A DNA stretch of 64,000 nt from Wyeomyia smithii (lineage: Eukaryota; Arthropoda; Insecta; Diptera; Culicidae): the NCBI RefSeq assembly GCF_029784165.1, contig NC_073694.1, positions 36,544,006 to 36,608,005 of the forward strand. Direction: 5' to 3'. Position numbers and translations under genes: made by a program. The notes under the pieces were generated by a model that was given only the letters and a program-made list of their open reading frames with translations, had not been told where the DNA came from and made no database searches. Positions 46,079 through 58,386 of this stretch are shown in pieces (within the stretch, counting starts at the first letter, position 1; every line of letters begins with the position of its first letter).

Positions 46079-47074
46079 TAGGGGAACTACTGCATTATTA
46101 ATCTCAGCCCATATATTCATCTCATACAATATGAAAACACAATTGAAAACAGGGAAAAAGCATGTTTTCTTCTTGTACCAATCTGCTAATCCATGGAATG
46201 GATTCTTATTAGTTCACTTTAGGTTCCTCATAAAGTATAATCCTCAAAAACTCACTTGAAAGCACTAAATTTGATATTATAGTCGGGCATCTGTACTCGA
46301 AAACTCATTTAATTCAATCACCTACCTCAGAAAACAAAATTTGCGTATTGTTCTATACGGCTACAACTAGACTCGTTCAGCAGCCAACCAAAGTTTTTTT
46401 ACATCACTAGCGGACCACTTTTTATTTTAATCACTAAACAAAATCACTCACTACACTAAGAATACTTTAATCTTTGGAATGTTCACCTCAAATTTCCTAA
46501 AACAACTTGAATTAGCAGAAATATATGAGATGAATTTCTACAATTCCTAAATTTCAACTGTATGTATTTTCACCTGTGCGTTGAAGAAAATCGAAAGTTG
46601 CCAAATCAGTTTCTTTTAATACGAAAAAATCATACTGAAAATGTTGAATTGTTCCGACATAATTGACATAAATCTACAGCACTGTAGTGGTTACCTAGGT
46701 TACCAATTTTGCACGTAAACAACTGCAGCGGATATCTAGGTAACCTACTATGACGGGCTGCAGCTACGTTCATTTATGATGATGTGTTTCATTAATGATT
46801 AACAGTGTGATGGATATGGGGGTCGTCGTGAGATGAATAATTGAGCAGTGAGTCAAGTTTTGAGATGGATATGGAAGCTTTGTGTAAAATGGTTTGTTTC
46901 ACAAAATTCAGGATCTAGCTAATTTTACTAAATATACAATGCTAAATGATTCCATAAGAGCACGTAAGCATATTTAGTTTATTTGTTCAATGATTTCGTG
47001 AAAATTTGGTGTTTAATCCGTGCATTTTTTGCGAATATCAGCCTAATGAGATGAATAATGGAGCAGCTTTCCTA
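46079..47074. mobile_element. TIR element of about 1 kb, same family as 27731-28690, copy B
   Basis: Left end TAGGGGAACTACTGCATTAT; right end reverse-complemented TAGGAAAGCTGCTCCATTAT. Highly similar along its length to copy A and in the same orientation. Copy B carries extra segments such as TACGAAAAAATCATACTG near 46619 and a TTACCTAGG duplication near 46693. No ORF. Confidence 0.78.
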
Positions 47075-47210
47075 TTTTTATGGTTTTTTCTTCATATAGA
47101 AAAAAAATCAAATTAAATGTATTTTATTTGAAAGAACAAAATTACTGTCAACAGATTTGCTGAAGGCATCATACCAATCGAACTAGTCTTATGAAAAGAC
47201 TTTTTAAATA
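47075..47210. other. AT-rich spacer with a fragment of the 13.5-kb TIR family
   Basis: CAGATTTGCTGAAGGCATCA, then TACCAATCGAAC, resembles the right-arm core of the element at 13513-14520 (CTGCCGAAGACGTCATACCG). Confidence 0.45.
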
Positions 47211-47470
47211 ATATGCAAAGCATTTATGGCGAGAGAGGAAGAAGGAGTTCAAAGAGAGAGAGAGAGAGAAAAGGTGAGAATTAAAGGGAACGTGAGAGAA
47301 AAGAGAGCGTGAGGGTGAGTAAAAAGTGATGAAAATAGATTGTGAGAGAAAGGAAAAGTGTGTATGCGAGAGAGAAAGAAACATGATAAAAAGAAAAGTG
47401 CAAAAATAAAAATGCGAGAGAAAAAGATTAAAGAGTAAGAGGGATTTATGGTTCACGGTCGCCATTTACT
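47211..47470. repeat. GA-rich low-complexity tract
   Basis: Degenerate GAGAGA/GAAAAG purine-rich DNA with AGAGAGAGAGAGAG near 47258. It gives spurious Phe/Ser-rich frames on the minus strand. Confidence 0.85.
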
Positions 47471-47569
47471 ATTCCTATATTCGACACGGTATAAAATAAT
47501 AATTTCGAGGGAGAAATATCTCGTGGCGGACATTATAATATAGACATCTTTTTGTTACAGTAACGGGGT

Positions 47570-47833
47570 TGACGAGAGACAAAGAAATTTCTAGAGAGAG
47601 TGAGACAGAAACAGTGAGAGAGTGAAAGAGTGTGCAAGAGTGAGAGAGAGACAGAGAAAGAGAATGAGACAGAGAGCGAGAGAGAGAGAGAGTTAGAGAG
47701 AGAGAGAGCTTGAGAGAGAGAGCTAGAGAGCGAGAGAGTTAGAGAGAGAGCTAGAGAGAGAGGGCTGGAGAGAGAGCTAGAGGGAGAGGGAGCTAGAGAG
47801 AGAGCTAGAGAGGGAGAGCTAGTGAGAGAGAGC

Positions 47834-47886
<53 letters not shown>

Positions 47887-48047
47887 AGAGAAAGAGAGAA
47901 CTAGAGAAAGAGAGCTAGAGAGAGAGAGCTAAAGAGAGAGCTAGCGAGACAGAACAGGAGAAAGAGCTAGAGAGAGAGAAAGAGAAAAAGTAAGAGAAAG
48001 AGAGCGCTAGAGATAGAGAGCGAGAGAGGGCGCTAGAGAGAGGGCGC

Positions 48048-48118
<71 letters not shown>
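47570..48118. repeat. (GA)n microsatellite with interspersed GCTAGAGAGAGA variant
   Basis: About 550 bp of GAGA. The middle part carries regularly recurring GAGCTAGAGAG units, and long pure (GA) blocks occur at about 47835-47883 and 48050-48118. Confidence 0.97.
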
Positions 48119-48120
<2 letters not shown>

Positions 48121-48285
48121 CAGTTTGATACTATGAGTTTGGTTGGAAGTGTGTCAATTTGACGTAGTGTAAATGCTCGTCGAGTTCGTCGCTTCTATGT
48201 GGATTACGGAAAAACTCGTTTTAGTTTCTAAAAAGGTTGTCTTTTCTAGTGGCACCAAAGTTCGTAGGAATGGATAAAAAAGTTA

Positions 48286-48580
48286 TAATAAGGCGGGGGC
48301 CTAGCGTGGTTGGTAACATCTCCGCCAACCACGCTCGACGCCTGGGTTCGAATCCCACCACCGATAAGGTGTCGATGGTTATGGGGTGGCGTGATCCACT
48401 CACAACCAATCAAACTGGTGTAGATTCAATCCTAGCCGATACCGGGATATTTTTTGAGGCGAAAAATCTCTGGGATCACGCCTTCCATCGCATGAGGAAG
48501 TAAATCCGTTGGCGCCGGTCCGGTTATCAACAGGTCGTGAGTTAGGGTGGCGGAACTAGACCGACGGAAAACAAGCAAGA
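48286..48580 (+). mobile_element. tRNA-derived SINE (CTAGCGTGGTTGGTAAC head)
   Basis: The head CCTAGCGTGGTTGGTAACAT (A-box-like) and GGGTTCGAATCCCACCACCG (B box GGTTCGAATCC at about 48344) sit at tRNA spacing. A stem GCGTGGTTGG / CCAACCACGC lies between them. A GC-balanced body runs to about 48580 (TTAGGGTGGCGGAACTAGAC). An intact B box supports internal pol III promotion. It is not a tRNA gene because the cloverleaf is not complete. Confidence 0.65.
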
Positions 48581-49127
48581 ATTTAAATAAGTTATAATCT
48601 GTCATTTTTTTCTTCAGTTTAAGCTCTACGACAAAAGCTGTGTTTGCCAGTGTTATCTAGATAAACATTTCAAAAGGTCCTATCCGCTTTTATCGTTTTT
48701 CCGGAGCGTCTTTTCATTTTGGTAATGGTTCAGCTTTAGTAACTCTCCAAAACGTGGTCTTCGTTCAGAAGGCTAGAGTGATTCCTCCGCTATCAACTTT
48801 GCAAATAACGTGTCATAAAAGGTGTTTGATAAGTTGTGGTGATAGAATGAAAATGATTGATAAAAAAATCGAGGACCTTTCGAAATGTTTCTCTAGTTAT
48901 ATGCATCATCGATTTTACGTGCTTGGATTTTACACAAATTTTACCTTTTTTACACATTTTGACTTTGCCCAGCAATACTCTTATTTTCCTCAAAAATATT
49001 GTTAAGTAACAACATCTTGAGAAAATTTTGGCATTGGTTACTATTGCTCTGTTTTTATTTTTTACGTTGATGGGATTGATTTGGCTTTCTCAGTCGTTTT
49101 TAAAATATATCCCCAGCATTTTTATTC
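48581..49127. other. Spacer between the two SINEs; nothing recognised
   Basis: AT-rich. Small frames only, on both strands. Confidence 0.4.
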
Positions 49128-49345
49128 TCGCAGCTGGTCTCGAGGTACGATGCTGGCCTAACAAGCCAGTTGTCGTAGGTTCGAGTCTCGGCTCGGGACA
49201 GGCTGTTAGTGTTAGTAGGATCGTAGCGCTGGCCCCGCAATTGTCCTGTACACCTCACAGTTGGCTGCGAAGTCTGTGTATGATAAACAGAAGGTCGAGT
49301 TCCGAAACGGAATGTAGCACCAAGGCTTTGCTTTATCCCCAGCAA
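49128..49345 (+). mobile_element. tRNA-derived SINE with intact anticodon arm
   Basis: GCAGCTGGTCTCGAGGTACG is followed by an anticodon arm CTGGC-CTAACAA-GCCAG (5-bp stem, 7-nt loop; triplet AAC) and a T arm with B box TAGGTTCGAGTCTC (about 49177). The body follows (GGACAGGCTGTTAGTGTTAG) to about 49345. This is the best-preserved tRNA-like head here. The acceptor stem does not close convincingly and there is a non-tRNA body, so SINE is preferred. Confidence 0.65.
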
Positions 49346-52300
49346 CTATATCTTGAACTTTTTATAACAAGGGACTTGAAACGAGGTTGAGCTTGATTCA
49401 TGTGTGACTGTAGAAGATTGATTTATGTATTTTAAATAAGTTTTTGTAAGTCAGTCTGCTTTTAAGCTGCTTAGAGTTAATATTTTTTAAGTCGAGCTAG
49501 TTTTGTACTATTCATTTTTTTGAACTTGTAATAGTTAAAATAGCATTAAAAACCTGAATTGACGTAACGGTATTCTACCGCTAAGGAGAAATAAATAAAG
49601 TATTAAAAAAATCCTTTAAAAGTTATGGCATAGCACAAACAAGTAACAATTAACAGTCATTTTCTGAAAAATAAAATAAGTACCTGTTTTATCGCGCAAC
49701 GCCCAACTCCGTGGGCTGCGAGTCAATTTGAATCCAGCCGCGACCAGTTTCACACCAGTATGACGGGCGGACAGTTTCTGCAAGGGTTTGGCACGTGCTC
49801 TCTGCTCGATACCAACTCGCGAGTGTGACGTCGCCACCAACATCACTGCAGCGCGCGAGTGCGCGGCCTGATCATGAAAATTAAGCTTGTTCTGCAAGGC
49901 ACATAAATAAATCAATAATTACTAGTTCAAGGTGTACTGGCAGGAAATCGCGCTATGACGCAGCAAGAGTACTAAAGTATTACAACTTTATGCTGCTGCC
50001 GGTGCCGAAGTACCGATCCACTGGATAGTAATGAGGTTATGATCGAACGCAATCAACTCGTCACCTGCAATCGATATTTATATGCGCTTGAGTATGTACG
50101 GCAAATCTATGCTGCTCCGAAGATCGATTATGAAACTGGAACTCAACGATTAGCTCGCTGTCATCTGCAGTGACCCTTCAAGATAATTGAAACACCAAAA
50201 GAGTCGTTAATTGAGCTTGACGTGAAACAATGATCCTTGAGTTCACACATGTTCTACGCAAAACATAAACCCACTGACGCGTACTTTTTTCTCCAAGTCA
50301 TGAGCAATTAACGCTCCTATATCTGCGTGAAATCGTGGGCACACAACTGTAGTACCAGCTCAGTAGAAAACGTTCAACAAAACGTGCCCTGTAGAAATAA
50401 TTTACCGTAATTTTATGCATATTCCTCGCACTGACAGACGATATGGGCATTTAGCTGGTTGCTCCTGCTGCTGTTACCGTCCTGCTGTATAGAATCTCAA
50501 CCGTCGATGCTGCTGCCGTGAAAAGAGTACTGCTGTGGAGATTCAACCGAAAAAATATAAAAAATATAATTTACGACCCACAACCTTGCCCCGTGTCACA
50601 CTTCTTTTGCCCACCTCTTTCATTTTCTTTTTCCTCCCCTCCTGCACCTCTTCACCCGCTTGCCTGGTGATGATTCTGGATGGACCTTAAAAACCACGCA
50701 CCACGCGTTGAGGTCCAGCAACAGCAGCACCCGCGGTGCCGAAACCCATTTCTAGCGGTTTGGGAAAAGCGTCGTCATGTCGTCTGGCTGTCTGGCTCCA
50801 AATGCAGCAGCATCCCTGTGATGACGAAATTTCGGTAGGTCGTAAAATTACGCACCAACAGCTCGAAGCTACCAACCGGTGCGCGTTGGGCCTCTTTTTC
50901 CCGAAACATGGCACAACAATGGCACAAAAGATACGAGGGAAAAAGAACCTGTTAATGCGTTTTCATCGGGTGTTATGTTTCATAACACCACATCTAGGCA
51001 CTCGAGTATGTTTTTTCTGGTAAGTAAAAAGAAGCAAGTTTCTTTTTTCAGGGCCCTCGTCTATTGAGATTCAATTATTAACGAAATGTTATTGGTAGGT
51101 TCAAATCTGATAACGATCTGTCCGTCAATTCATCAATATAATTTATGCACTGCCTTAAGCTGATCGTTTTTATTCCAGTTCTGACTCATTCCTAGCAGTT
51201 ATAGGACACGTAAAATACAGCGAACCCGAAGAAAAACAAGATCAATTAGTAGAGTTGGTACGAATAGTCCGTACGCCCGGGGTGCTTCCAGTCCACATGA
51301 AAACTGCAGAAAAAACCCGAAGCCACGGACTCCAGTGTAATAGCAGCGAAAGAAGCTCTAAATCATTTATCTTATCTTTCAACTGTAACAGAAACCTTTT
51401 CTTTGGCTACCTCATATTTAGACATCCAATCCATGGTCGGATGGTACGAGGAAGGAAAATAAAATGAGCAAAGCAGAACAGCACAAAAGTAGCATTCAAA
51501 AAACACGCACAAGAAAACGCATTATTCCCTAATGTTTGAGTGCAGATTGAGGATCGCATCGTTCCACCGGAGTTTTCGGTGCGTTATGGTGATAAATGGG
51601 TAATTGGTACGAGGGAAGATCTGCGTCCGTCCGGAAAGGATCCTTTGTTTGTTTTGCCAGGCTAAAAAGTAACGAGGGTCTTGGGCGAAATAATATTGCG
51701 ATCATTTTACTCCTATGAACTGGAACTGTGGAAACGACGACGACGACGAGGACGACGAAGAAGGTAGTAAAATAGAGATTGGTCCCCTGCGAAGATCTTG
51801 GGCAACCGGGTGTACATGTTGTATGGAAGCGATGGCAAGAAGAAAAGTAGAAGATGAATATTAGCAATGATCCTTTGGCTATGAATAGGACTTCACGTTG
51901 AGCTAGGCTGACGTTTGTGAGGGAAATATTGTGCGTCGGGTTATTTGTGACACTGTGCACCTGATTTTCGAGCTGCAGTATGAGCCGAACAAAGCCTTTA
52001 TGCAGTGAGTGATGCTTAATGCATCAATGTTAAAGTTATTGTCGGTGTAGGGACTATCCTTGGACATTATGTGTGTAGAAAGTAAGCGAGGTTTTAAAGC
52101 TATTGCTGGGTTCTGCAATTACGACGGTCTGGGAAAGTTTGAACGATATCGAGACAAATTGTGAACTAATCGAAATGACCTGCACCTGATGAATCACCTT
52201 TCTTTCTTGTCTAGCATTATTCTAGCTCTCTAGTCATTCTAGCAAGCGTTTTGTTTGAGGTGGAAGGCCGTACCTTTGCGATGACTAAAAGAACCTGGTT

Positions 52301-53580
52301 CTCCCAAAATGATTTATGAAATCCAGGTCATGATATCGAAATTCAGTTTTCGGCTTGACAACTTGTAGCTTTATTTCCTGAATTGCTCAAAACTAAGAAT
52401 GATTACTTTGGGACGCATGATTTTGCTCGTAATTTCCCAGTAGCAGTTTTAAAAGTTTGAGTTTTGAGCATTTTTCAAAAGCATCACTGAGAATTGGACT
52501 CAAACATGATGTCTGCGGGCGATTTCTAGCCTCTCGTCATGACTCAGGAATTATTTATATTAGATATTTTATTTGATTTTTGGCTGTTTGCCAGAAACCA
52601 GTAGTCGCCATCTTGAATTTCTATGTACATGACAAATGGGGTTGATTCCCTACCTCTTGTTGTCGAAAATACTCGTGTTACTTAGTCATGATGGTTTTAA
52701 AAACGGAATCAGGGATCTGTTTCTGGACTCTGGGCATCATACCGGTTCTGGTTATACACCCCCCCCCCCCCCACAACTTGACAGATTCTCTCTTAGTTTC
52801 GCGTACCCACTTACAAGCATGTATCGTACCGTACGCAAACAATGGAATCGTCTGGTTTTGGCAGAACACATTTTTTGTAGAAGAAAATTAATTTTCGTAT
52901 CACTAGTCGTGAACGTCGAAAGTACACCTCTCTCAAGATTTTTGACAGCCGGATATTGTTTTCAAATCTTCAGACGTTTAAGTTATGTAAATTCGGTTTA
53001 GTGTATTTATTTAAATGTAGCTTGAATTCGAATATAACTACGGCACAAGTATCACTTTCGTTCATAGCACAAATTTGCTCAAATATAAATTAGACTGGTA
53101 ACCTCATTTCAGAACGCAAAATGTCCGCAAAACAATTATTTAAAACAGTCAACATAGTCTTGTTTGAAATTGTGTGTTCTGTATTGGTTTTCAAAACTGG
53201 AATAAACCACAATTTACTGTAGTACACTAAGGTTTTTTTACGCGGGGATGCGTTCCAAATTTGTATGCACCCGCGTGAAAAAAAGACTTTTTTGAGTTGC
53301 AAACTTAACGAAGAAATTGTCAAAAAATGTTTGAACCTCGTTTGAATATGATAGTGGTCAATCTGGAGACCAAAAGGCAATATTTTTAGTATTTACAGCA
53401 AAAATTGTATTTTTTTTTTCAAAAATATATGATCACTCGTGGCCTAAAACGGAAAACGAGATTGAAATGAGATTGACATCATGTAACGTTTATGAGTAAT
53501 GTAGGAAAGCAATCCGCGTGAAAATAAAAACGTAAAAAAAGACCTTACTTATTCTGTTTCATTTTACCAGCACCTTTTCG
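49346..53580. other. No gene recognised; GC-richer at about 49690-51000; simple repeats
   Basis: The GC-richer patch could be regulatory DNA. A GAC/GAC-GAG triplet run is at 51735-51764 (CGACGACGACGACGAGGACG) and a C14 run at about 52759-52772. A 143-codon minus frame at 51960-51529 owes part of its length to the triplet run. No motif supports a gene. Confidence 0.35.
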
Positions 53581-54085
53581 GAGTTGACGTGTAAAATGAA
53601 CTTCATCTCGGTGCTAACTTCCTTCGTGGGGGAATCGTATTTCACACGAAGTGCCCTGCCAGTCGTTGCCATCCAGGGTGAGACAGGTCACGTCGTCCAT
53701 CACCACACGTCGCGATTTGCCGGGAAAATCGACTTGACCATCTTATTCTTGCAGCTCCGAAACCAGTGGACGGGACGACCGCTTCCTGACATGTATGTCC
53801 ATGTTGAGCAGGTACTTCTCCTCTTTTTGGCCGGTTGTACCGACCTCCCAGCCAAGCGCACGCAGCGAAGTTACCACTTTTCTCCCGGTCTTCCTCTTCC
53901 ACATCTTTTGGAGCTTCTTTCTAGCTTCACTGTTTTCGCCATCGCGGTTAGAGTTCGTCTGATAAAGCGGTCAAATTTTTTCCGCTGTCATATGGGTTGC
54001 TATGATTAATGCTGCATGGGTAGTTTCGTCAGTGCGTGTGAAGATAAACGCATGAAAAATCAGCAATTTTTGTCCATTTTTTTTT
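53581..54085 (-). pseudogene. Mariner-like transposase relic, copy of the 61.2-kb family
   Basis: Clearly similar to 61360-61995 at the DNA level, in the same orientation (for example GATTTGCCGGGAAAATCGAC, CTTCCTGACATGTATGTCCA, GCATGAAAAATC-GCAATTTT). The minus strand carries the N-terminal half of a Tc1/mariner transposase, with frameshifts. The catalytic part is lost beyond about 53590. Confidence 0.75.
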
Positions 54086-54195
54086 TCAAAAGAAACATTA
54101 TCTGAGTCATTCCATATGAAGTGATCAAGAAAAAGCACAATCATGGCATCGACCATAACAGATTTTGCTGAAAGTGAGGAAAATTATTCATCTAC

Positions 54196-54565
54196 AGGGT
54201 GCGCCATAGTTATTGCACACCCATTTAAAAGAGGACCGTTTTCTCCTTTAGCTCTGGTTAGGAGACGGAGGATAAAACTCGACGGTGGACTGAATGTCGC
54301 TCTGTAAATTGAGCATAGACTACTTCTACTCGTTCAAACTTGTGTGCTTTCCTGAGCAGGCCTTTGCATCTAACATCCACCAAATCGGGAAGTTCATCGC
54401 GTTGGCGATTACAAACGGGAGGTTGGAGTTGCACTAGTCTTGAACAGTCTTCGTTGTGTGAGCCGGGGCTCCGTCCTGCGTGAAGGTCCAGTTTTTCTGG
54501 GTCCAACAAATAACGACCCGCAAACCGACTTTGCATTTTTGTTGCAACAGTTATGGCGCACCCTG
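54196..54565 (-). mobile_element. Short mariner-like element, TA-flanked, TIR CAGGGTGCGCCATA
   Basis: Left end CAGGGTGCGCCATAG (after TA at 54194); right end reverse-complemented CAGGGTGCGCCATAA (before TA at 54566). The 370-bp interior on the minus strand retains transposase text: WTQKNWTFTQDGAPAHTTKT (the second catalytic Asp region), SNLPFVIANAMNFP, and a C-terminal AKACSGKHTSLNE. An internally deleted copy of an autonomous mariner, different from the 53.6/61.2-kb family. Confidence 0.85.
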
Positions 54566-56757
54566 TAAGGTGACTTAGGAATCCAGATTTTAGTGTCGAT
54601 TGGGATTTGCTGCAAAATAACACATTTTCTGTATTTTTTTCTCTCGGAAATAAGTCGTTACCCGAATTTAAAAAATTGTTCAAATACCTAAAGGAAAGCA
54701 ATATTTTCTTTGAGATTCATGACTGTAACATAGGATAAGAAAAGATTGGAACTTTTTGTTTATGATTACTGTAATGTTGCTTTGTAAAAAATAATAATTC
54801 CCTGTGCAAATAGCCTAAGTAACTGTGCTGAACACCTAATAAACTAATAATAATAATAAAATGTACAGGATGAAGAAAAGTAATAAGAATTACTTGCGCG
54901 GGGCCTGTGCCAAGTAGTTCTGTCAACGTAATTTCGATCTGATTAACAACGGTTGATCTTTTAATACAGTTTTAAGATTGCTGAGAATACGTGACTGTTA
55001 TCTCCCGCAATTAATTCATAACACTTGAGAAACGACTAGAATAGGAATAAAAATACACCTCTCTCGTATTCATATGCACACCACCCTTTCAACGGCTGCT
55101 ATCGAACCTAATTGTGGACGTGTCAAACTCACTTCGTTGCCGTTAAAGTGATTCATTACGCGCCTGTCACTGGCACCGACCCGCAGAAGTCAACCGTTAC
55201 TCTAGTGCGGTGATCGACGAAAAGAAGAACACCGCCAAGAAAATTAGCAAACACACGAGTGTGTCACGCCAGGCAGGAACAGAAAACAGGCAACGGCCAG
55301 CTCTCCTACGACTGCGACTGCGACTTAAGGCGAACGAAAAACAATAAACCGCACGATGAGGCACAGGATGCAGAACGTGCAGAATAGACGACTACGGCGA
55401 AGAACGGGGCCATTAGCATGTAGGTACCTAAGTAACGCGCGTCCCCATTACACCCCCCACGTCTTGCATACGACGACGCACAATTCGCGCGCGCACAACG
55501 GTCACCTCCACGCACACTTCAGCGGAGCTCTCCTGCCGCCACCAAACCTTCTCCACGTGCGCTTCCATCGCTTGAAGACGTGCTAACCTGAACAGAGTGA
55601 GGTTAAAAACCTTTCCCTCAGCACTCTTCACTCGTTGCATGATCGGATCAGCACCAGATCAACAAGTTTGTATTTTTTTTCACTTCTACATTTGCTTTTT
55701 CCAACATCTTCTTGTTCTACTTTCTCTCCAACCCCCCTGTCACCACCCAACGTTCGACGTACGTATCACTGTTGATCTTAATCCAAAGACTTACTCAAGT
55801 TACACACTCACGCTCCTCATCAGGCTTGGGTCTTCTTTTTCGACCCGGTTTTCTCGCTGCTGCGGGGATGGTGCACTTTTACGATTTGTTTTCGTTGTTT
55901 CTCTTTCCAACGCATTCGTTTCTTAAAAACACTGCTCTAAAGCTGAATCTGTCCCTCTTTCGCACCCCGAGCAGCGACCAGGCTCTGCTTTTACGATAAC
56001 GTAAAATTAAGAACCTCTGTTGTGTGTTTACTACGATCAAGTCAAAGATGATCAAGCAAGAGGACGAGAAAAAAGAAGTAGCAGTGGAAAGCGAAATAAT
56101 CGCTTTGCTTTTTGTTGTTCCTTCGTCCAGCCAGCGACGTTATCGTAAAAGATGCACGTGTTCATCCAAACTGGTTTTCGCCGTTTACTCACCCACCCCG
56201 GGTCGTCTCTCCCTCCCGCAGTGGTCCCTGTAGGGTAATCAGAAAAGCCATTATGACCCCAGAGGGCTCTACCGAGGCTGCTGTTGATGATTTTTTTCTT
56301 CTGTTTGTTTCATGACGCTTACGCGTCCAGTAACGTAAGATGATATAGAACGACACACTGCCGCGCCCCTCTTCTTACCGTGCATCCAAAGCTGAGGGCT
56401 ACTATTTTTTTCGCTGGTTTCGTTTATTTTACATCGAGGCAAAGCGAATCAAAACGGTGTCTCGACACGATCGAGGATCACTTGCTGGAAGTGAAACCAT
56501 TCAAGCATGAACACGAATTGACATGGTAGGACTCGCATAGAACTTGCCCCAGCAGGCATGGACCAGGTCGGTAATTATAGAGGAGCCGCTCACAGCGTTA
56601 GAAAGAGAAACCCAAAAAACAGAACATTGATTATAAATTTTGCGCGCTGTAGGAGTTGGTATCCCAATCAATACTTCGCTGCGGTTATTCACTGTTATAA
56701 TTATTATTTCGATTGTCCTATCCCAAAGGGGATTAATGTACACACCTAAATACAATA
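54566..56757. other. No gene recognised; GC-richer from about 55080
   Basis: CA/CT-rich DNA of balanced composition at 55080-56500, with many overlapping short frames in all phases. It may be promoter or UTR DNA of a gene outside the window. No splice-supported exon was seen. Confidence 0.35.
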
Positions 56758-56884
56758 GGGGTCTTCACATCGAGCTCGTATACGAACACCCAGCCGTAAA
56801 CTGTGTATCTTCCATTACTCGTCATTGGAGGTGAGTATTTTTACGGCTGGGTATTTGTTTACGAGCTCGACATGAATACCCATA
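56758..56884. mobile_element. Small TIR element (about 126 bp), GAGCTCGTAAAC-type ends
   Basis: Left arm 56759-56802 (ATCGAGCTCGTATACGAAC, then ACCCAGCCGTAAA) and right arm 56838-56884 (TTTTTACGGCTGGGTATTTG, then TTTACGAGCTCGAC) are reverse complements with a few changes. The spacer is about 35 bp. Length and structure suit a MITE. Confidence 0.7.
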
Positions 56885-58177
56885 ATGTCGTTAGAGTTCC
56901 GATTTTTCGAAAATCGGCTCAGGTGTTCATGTCGTAATTGCCCTTCTTGCCTCCGGCACTGTACTGCACTGCGCGCAGTGCCAAAGCGGACAATCATCTT
57001 TTTACGGGTTCTTCTTCCCAATCATCACCTGAACCTGAATTGGTCGGCGGTCGGGCCGCCATCGTTATCGTCCCCGTTCTACCGGCGTGATTAAATCGAG
57101 CCCATAAAGGTTCTTATTGTAATTGACGATATAAAAGAATCGTCTCTCGGCGTCTCCGCAGCTCGGAAAGGAAGCAAAGCAGACGGCCGGTAATACCTAT
57201 TTCCGAGCGTTTCACGAATTGAGAGCAAACGAATTAAATGTAGCCCGAGATAATTACTAAAAATTGAAAATAATTACCGTCTCTTTTGACAGATGGTCGT
57301 CGTAGTCGTTGTCAATATTCAACCGAATGACGACACCACTTCGATTTGGCTCGAGGGGAGAACGGTTTTTCGGTTGCGTTTACAAAGAGTACAGTGGACT
57401 CAGTTTCAATTTTTGCTCCACGATTAAATTATCGCACGTAAGATGTCATCCGTTCAATCTAGCTGGATACAGCAACAGTGATGAGTGTATATTGCTAAAA
57501 AGATATCATTTCTCAAATTAGATCTTTAATTCCGCAAATTAGAGCTTTAAAGATTTATATGCTGTCACATCCATTAAAAGTAAAATAATAGTTATAAAAA
57601 CAATAGGATATTAACATTACTATCGTGATAATGTCACTTCTGTCTGGATGAACAAGGTAAATTGTAAATGAATAACCAAGGTCACGGTAAAAATTTTTGG
57701 TAACACACAAAAACATAGAGATTCTGTGAAATCAGGAATTGAAATCCTGTCGAACCTTTCTACAGAAATAGTCGTGAATTAATACCGAAATTCGTCAAAA
57801 TATGCTAAACACTCAAAAATTAAATTGTCAGGTTGTAATGAGTATTTAGCGTTTTTTTATGCAGAAATATAGAACATTAGTGAATTGAATAAAAACTAAT
57901 TAATTTCTTTAGCATTAATTCCATTTATCAAATTGTTGGTGAAACGCAGATGGGTTGTTCCTAACTTGAATAAAAAACAAAAGTTGCTATGTCCTGTAAA
58001 AGTAACGCAATCACTGTGCAAAAGCTCGTTCTGAATACCAAAATTAAATGACGTGTTCGCGACGGTAACCTGGGAAATTAAGTGAAGAAAAATCTAGCTG
58101 TTACTCTAATTCCATTCATTATAAATAAAGCAAGCTCTGAGAATGACAGTTTCAACAAGAGTTAATAATGCAAATAA
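56885..58177. other. No gene recognised
   Basis: GC-balanced to about 57330, AT-rich afterwards. No motif-bearing frame. Confidence 0.4.
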
Positions 58178-58336
58178 GGGGCCATCCACATACCACGTGG
58201 ACAGCTTGGGGGGGAGGGGGTGTAATGTCCACGGTCCTTACAAACAAAAAAAAAATTAAATTGGCATTTGTCCATGGGGGGAGGGGGGGTGCTTAAAAAC
58301 GTCAAAAATCTGTCCACGTGGTATGTGGATGGCCCC
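58178..58336. mobile_element. PIF/Harbinger-like MITE, 27-bp perfect TIRs, TAA target-site duplication
   Basis: Starts GGGGCCATCCACATACCAC and ends with the reverse complement. The repeat is perfect for 27 bp (through GGACAG). TAA precedes and follows it, matching the 3-bp TWA duplication of PIF/Harbinger. The 159-bp interior is G-rich near both ends and non-coding. Confidence 0.78.
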
Positions 58337-58386
58337 TAATTTAATTTAAGCTATATAGATGGACATATACACTGTTTAGAATAAGA
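58337..58386. other. Short spacer between MITE and satellite
   Basis: Nothing recognised. Confidence 0.5.

Noticed and set aside
47169..47465. 98-codon minus-strand frame, Phe/Ser/Leu-rich, as a membrane protein
   Set aside because: It is a direct translation of the GA-rich low-complexity tract.
48286..48370. Functional tRNA gene
   Set aside because: The promoter boxes are present, but the strongest stem (GCGTGGTTGG / CCAACCACGC) is incompatible with a cloverleaf and the sequence continues as a SINE body.
51529..51960. 143-codon minus-strand frame with a poly-Val stretch as a membrane protein
   Set aside because: The Val stretch is the translation of a GAC triplet repeat; the rest has no motif.
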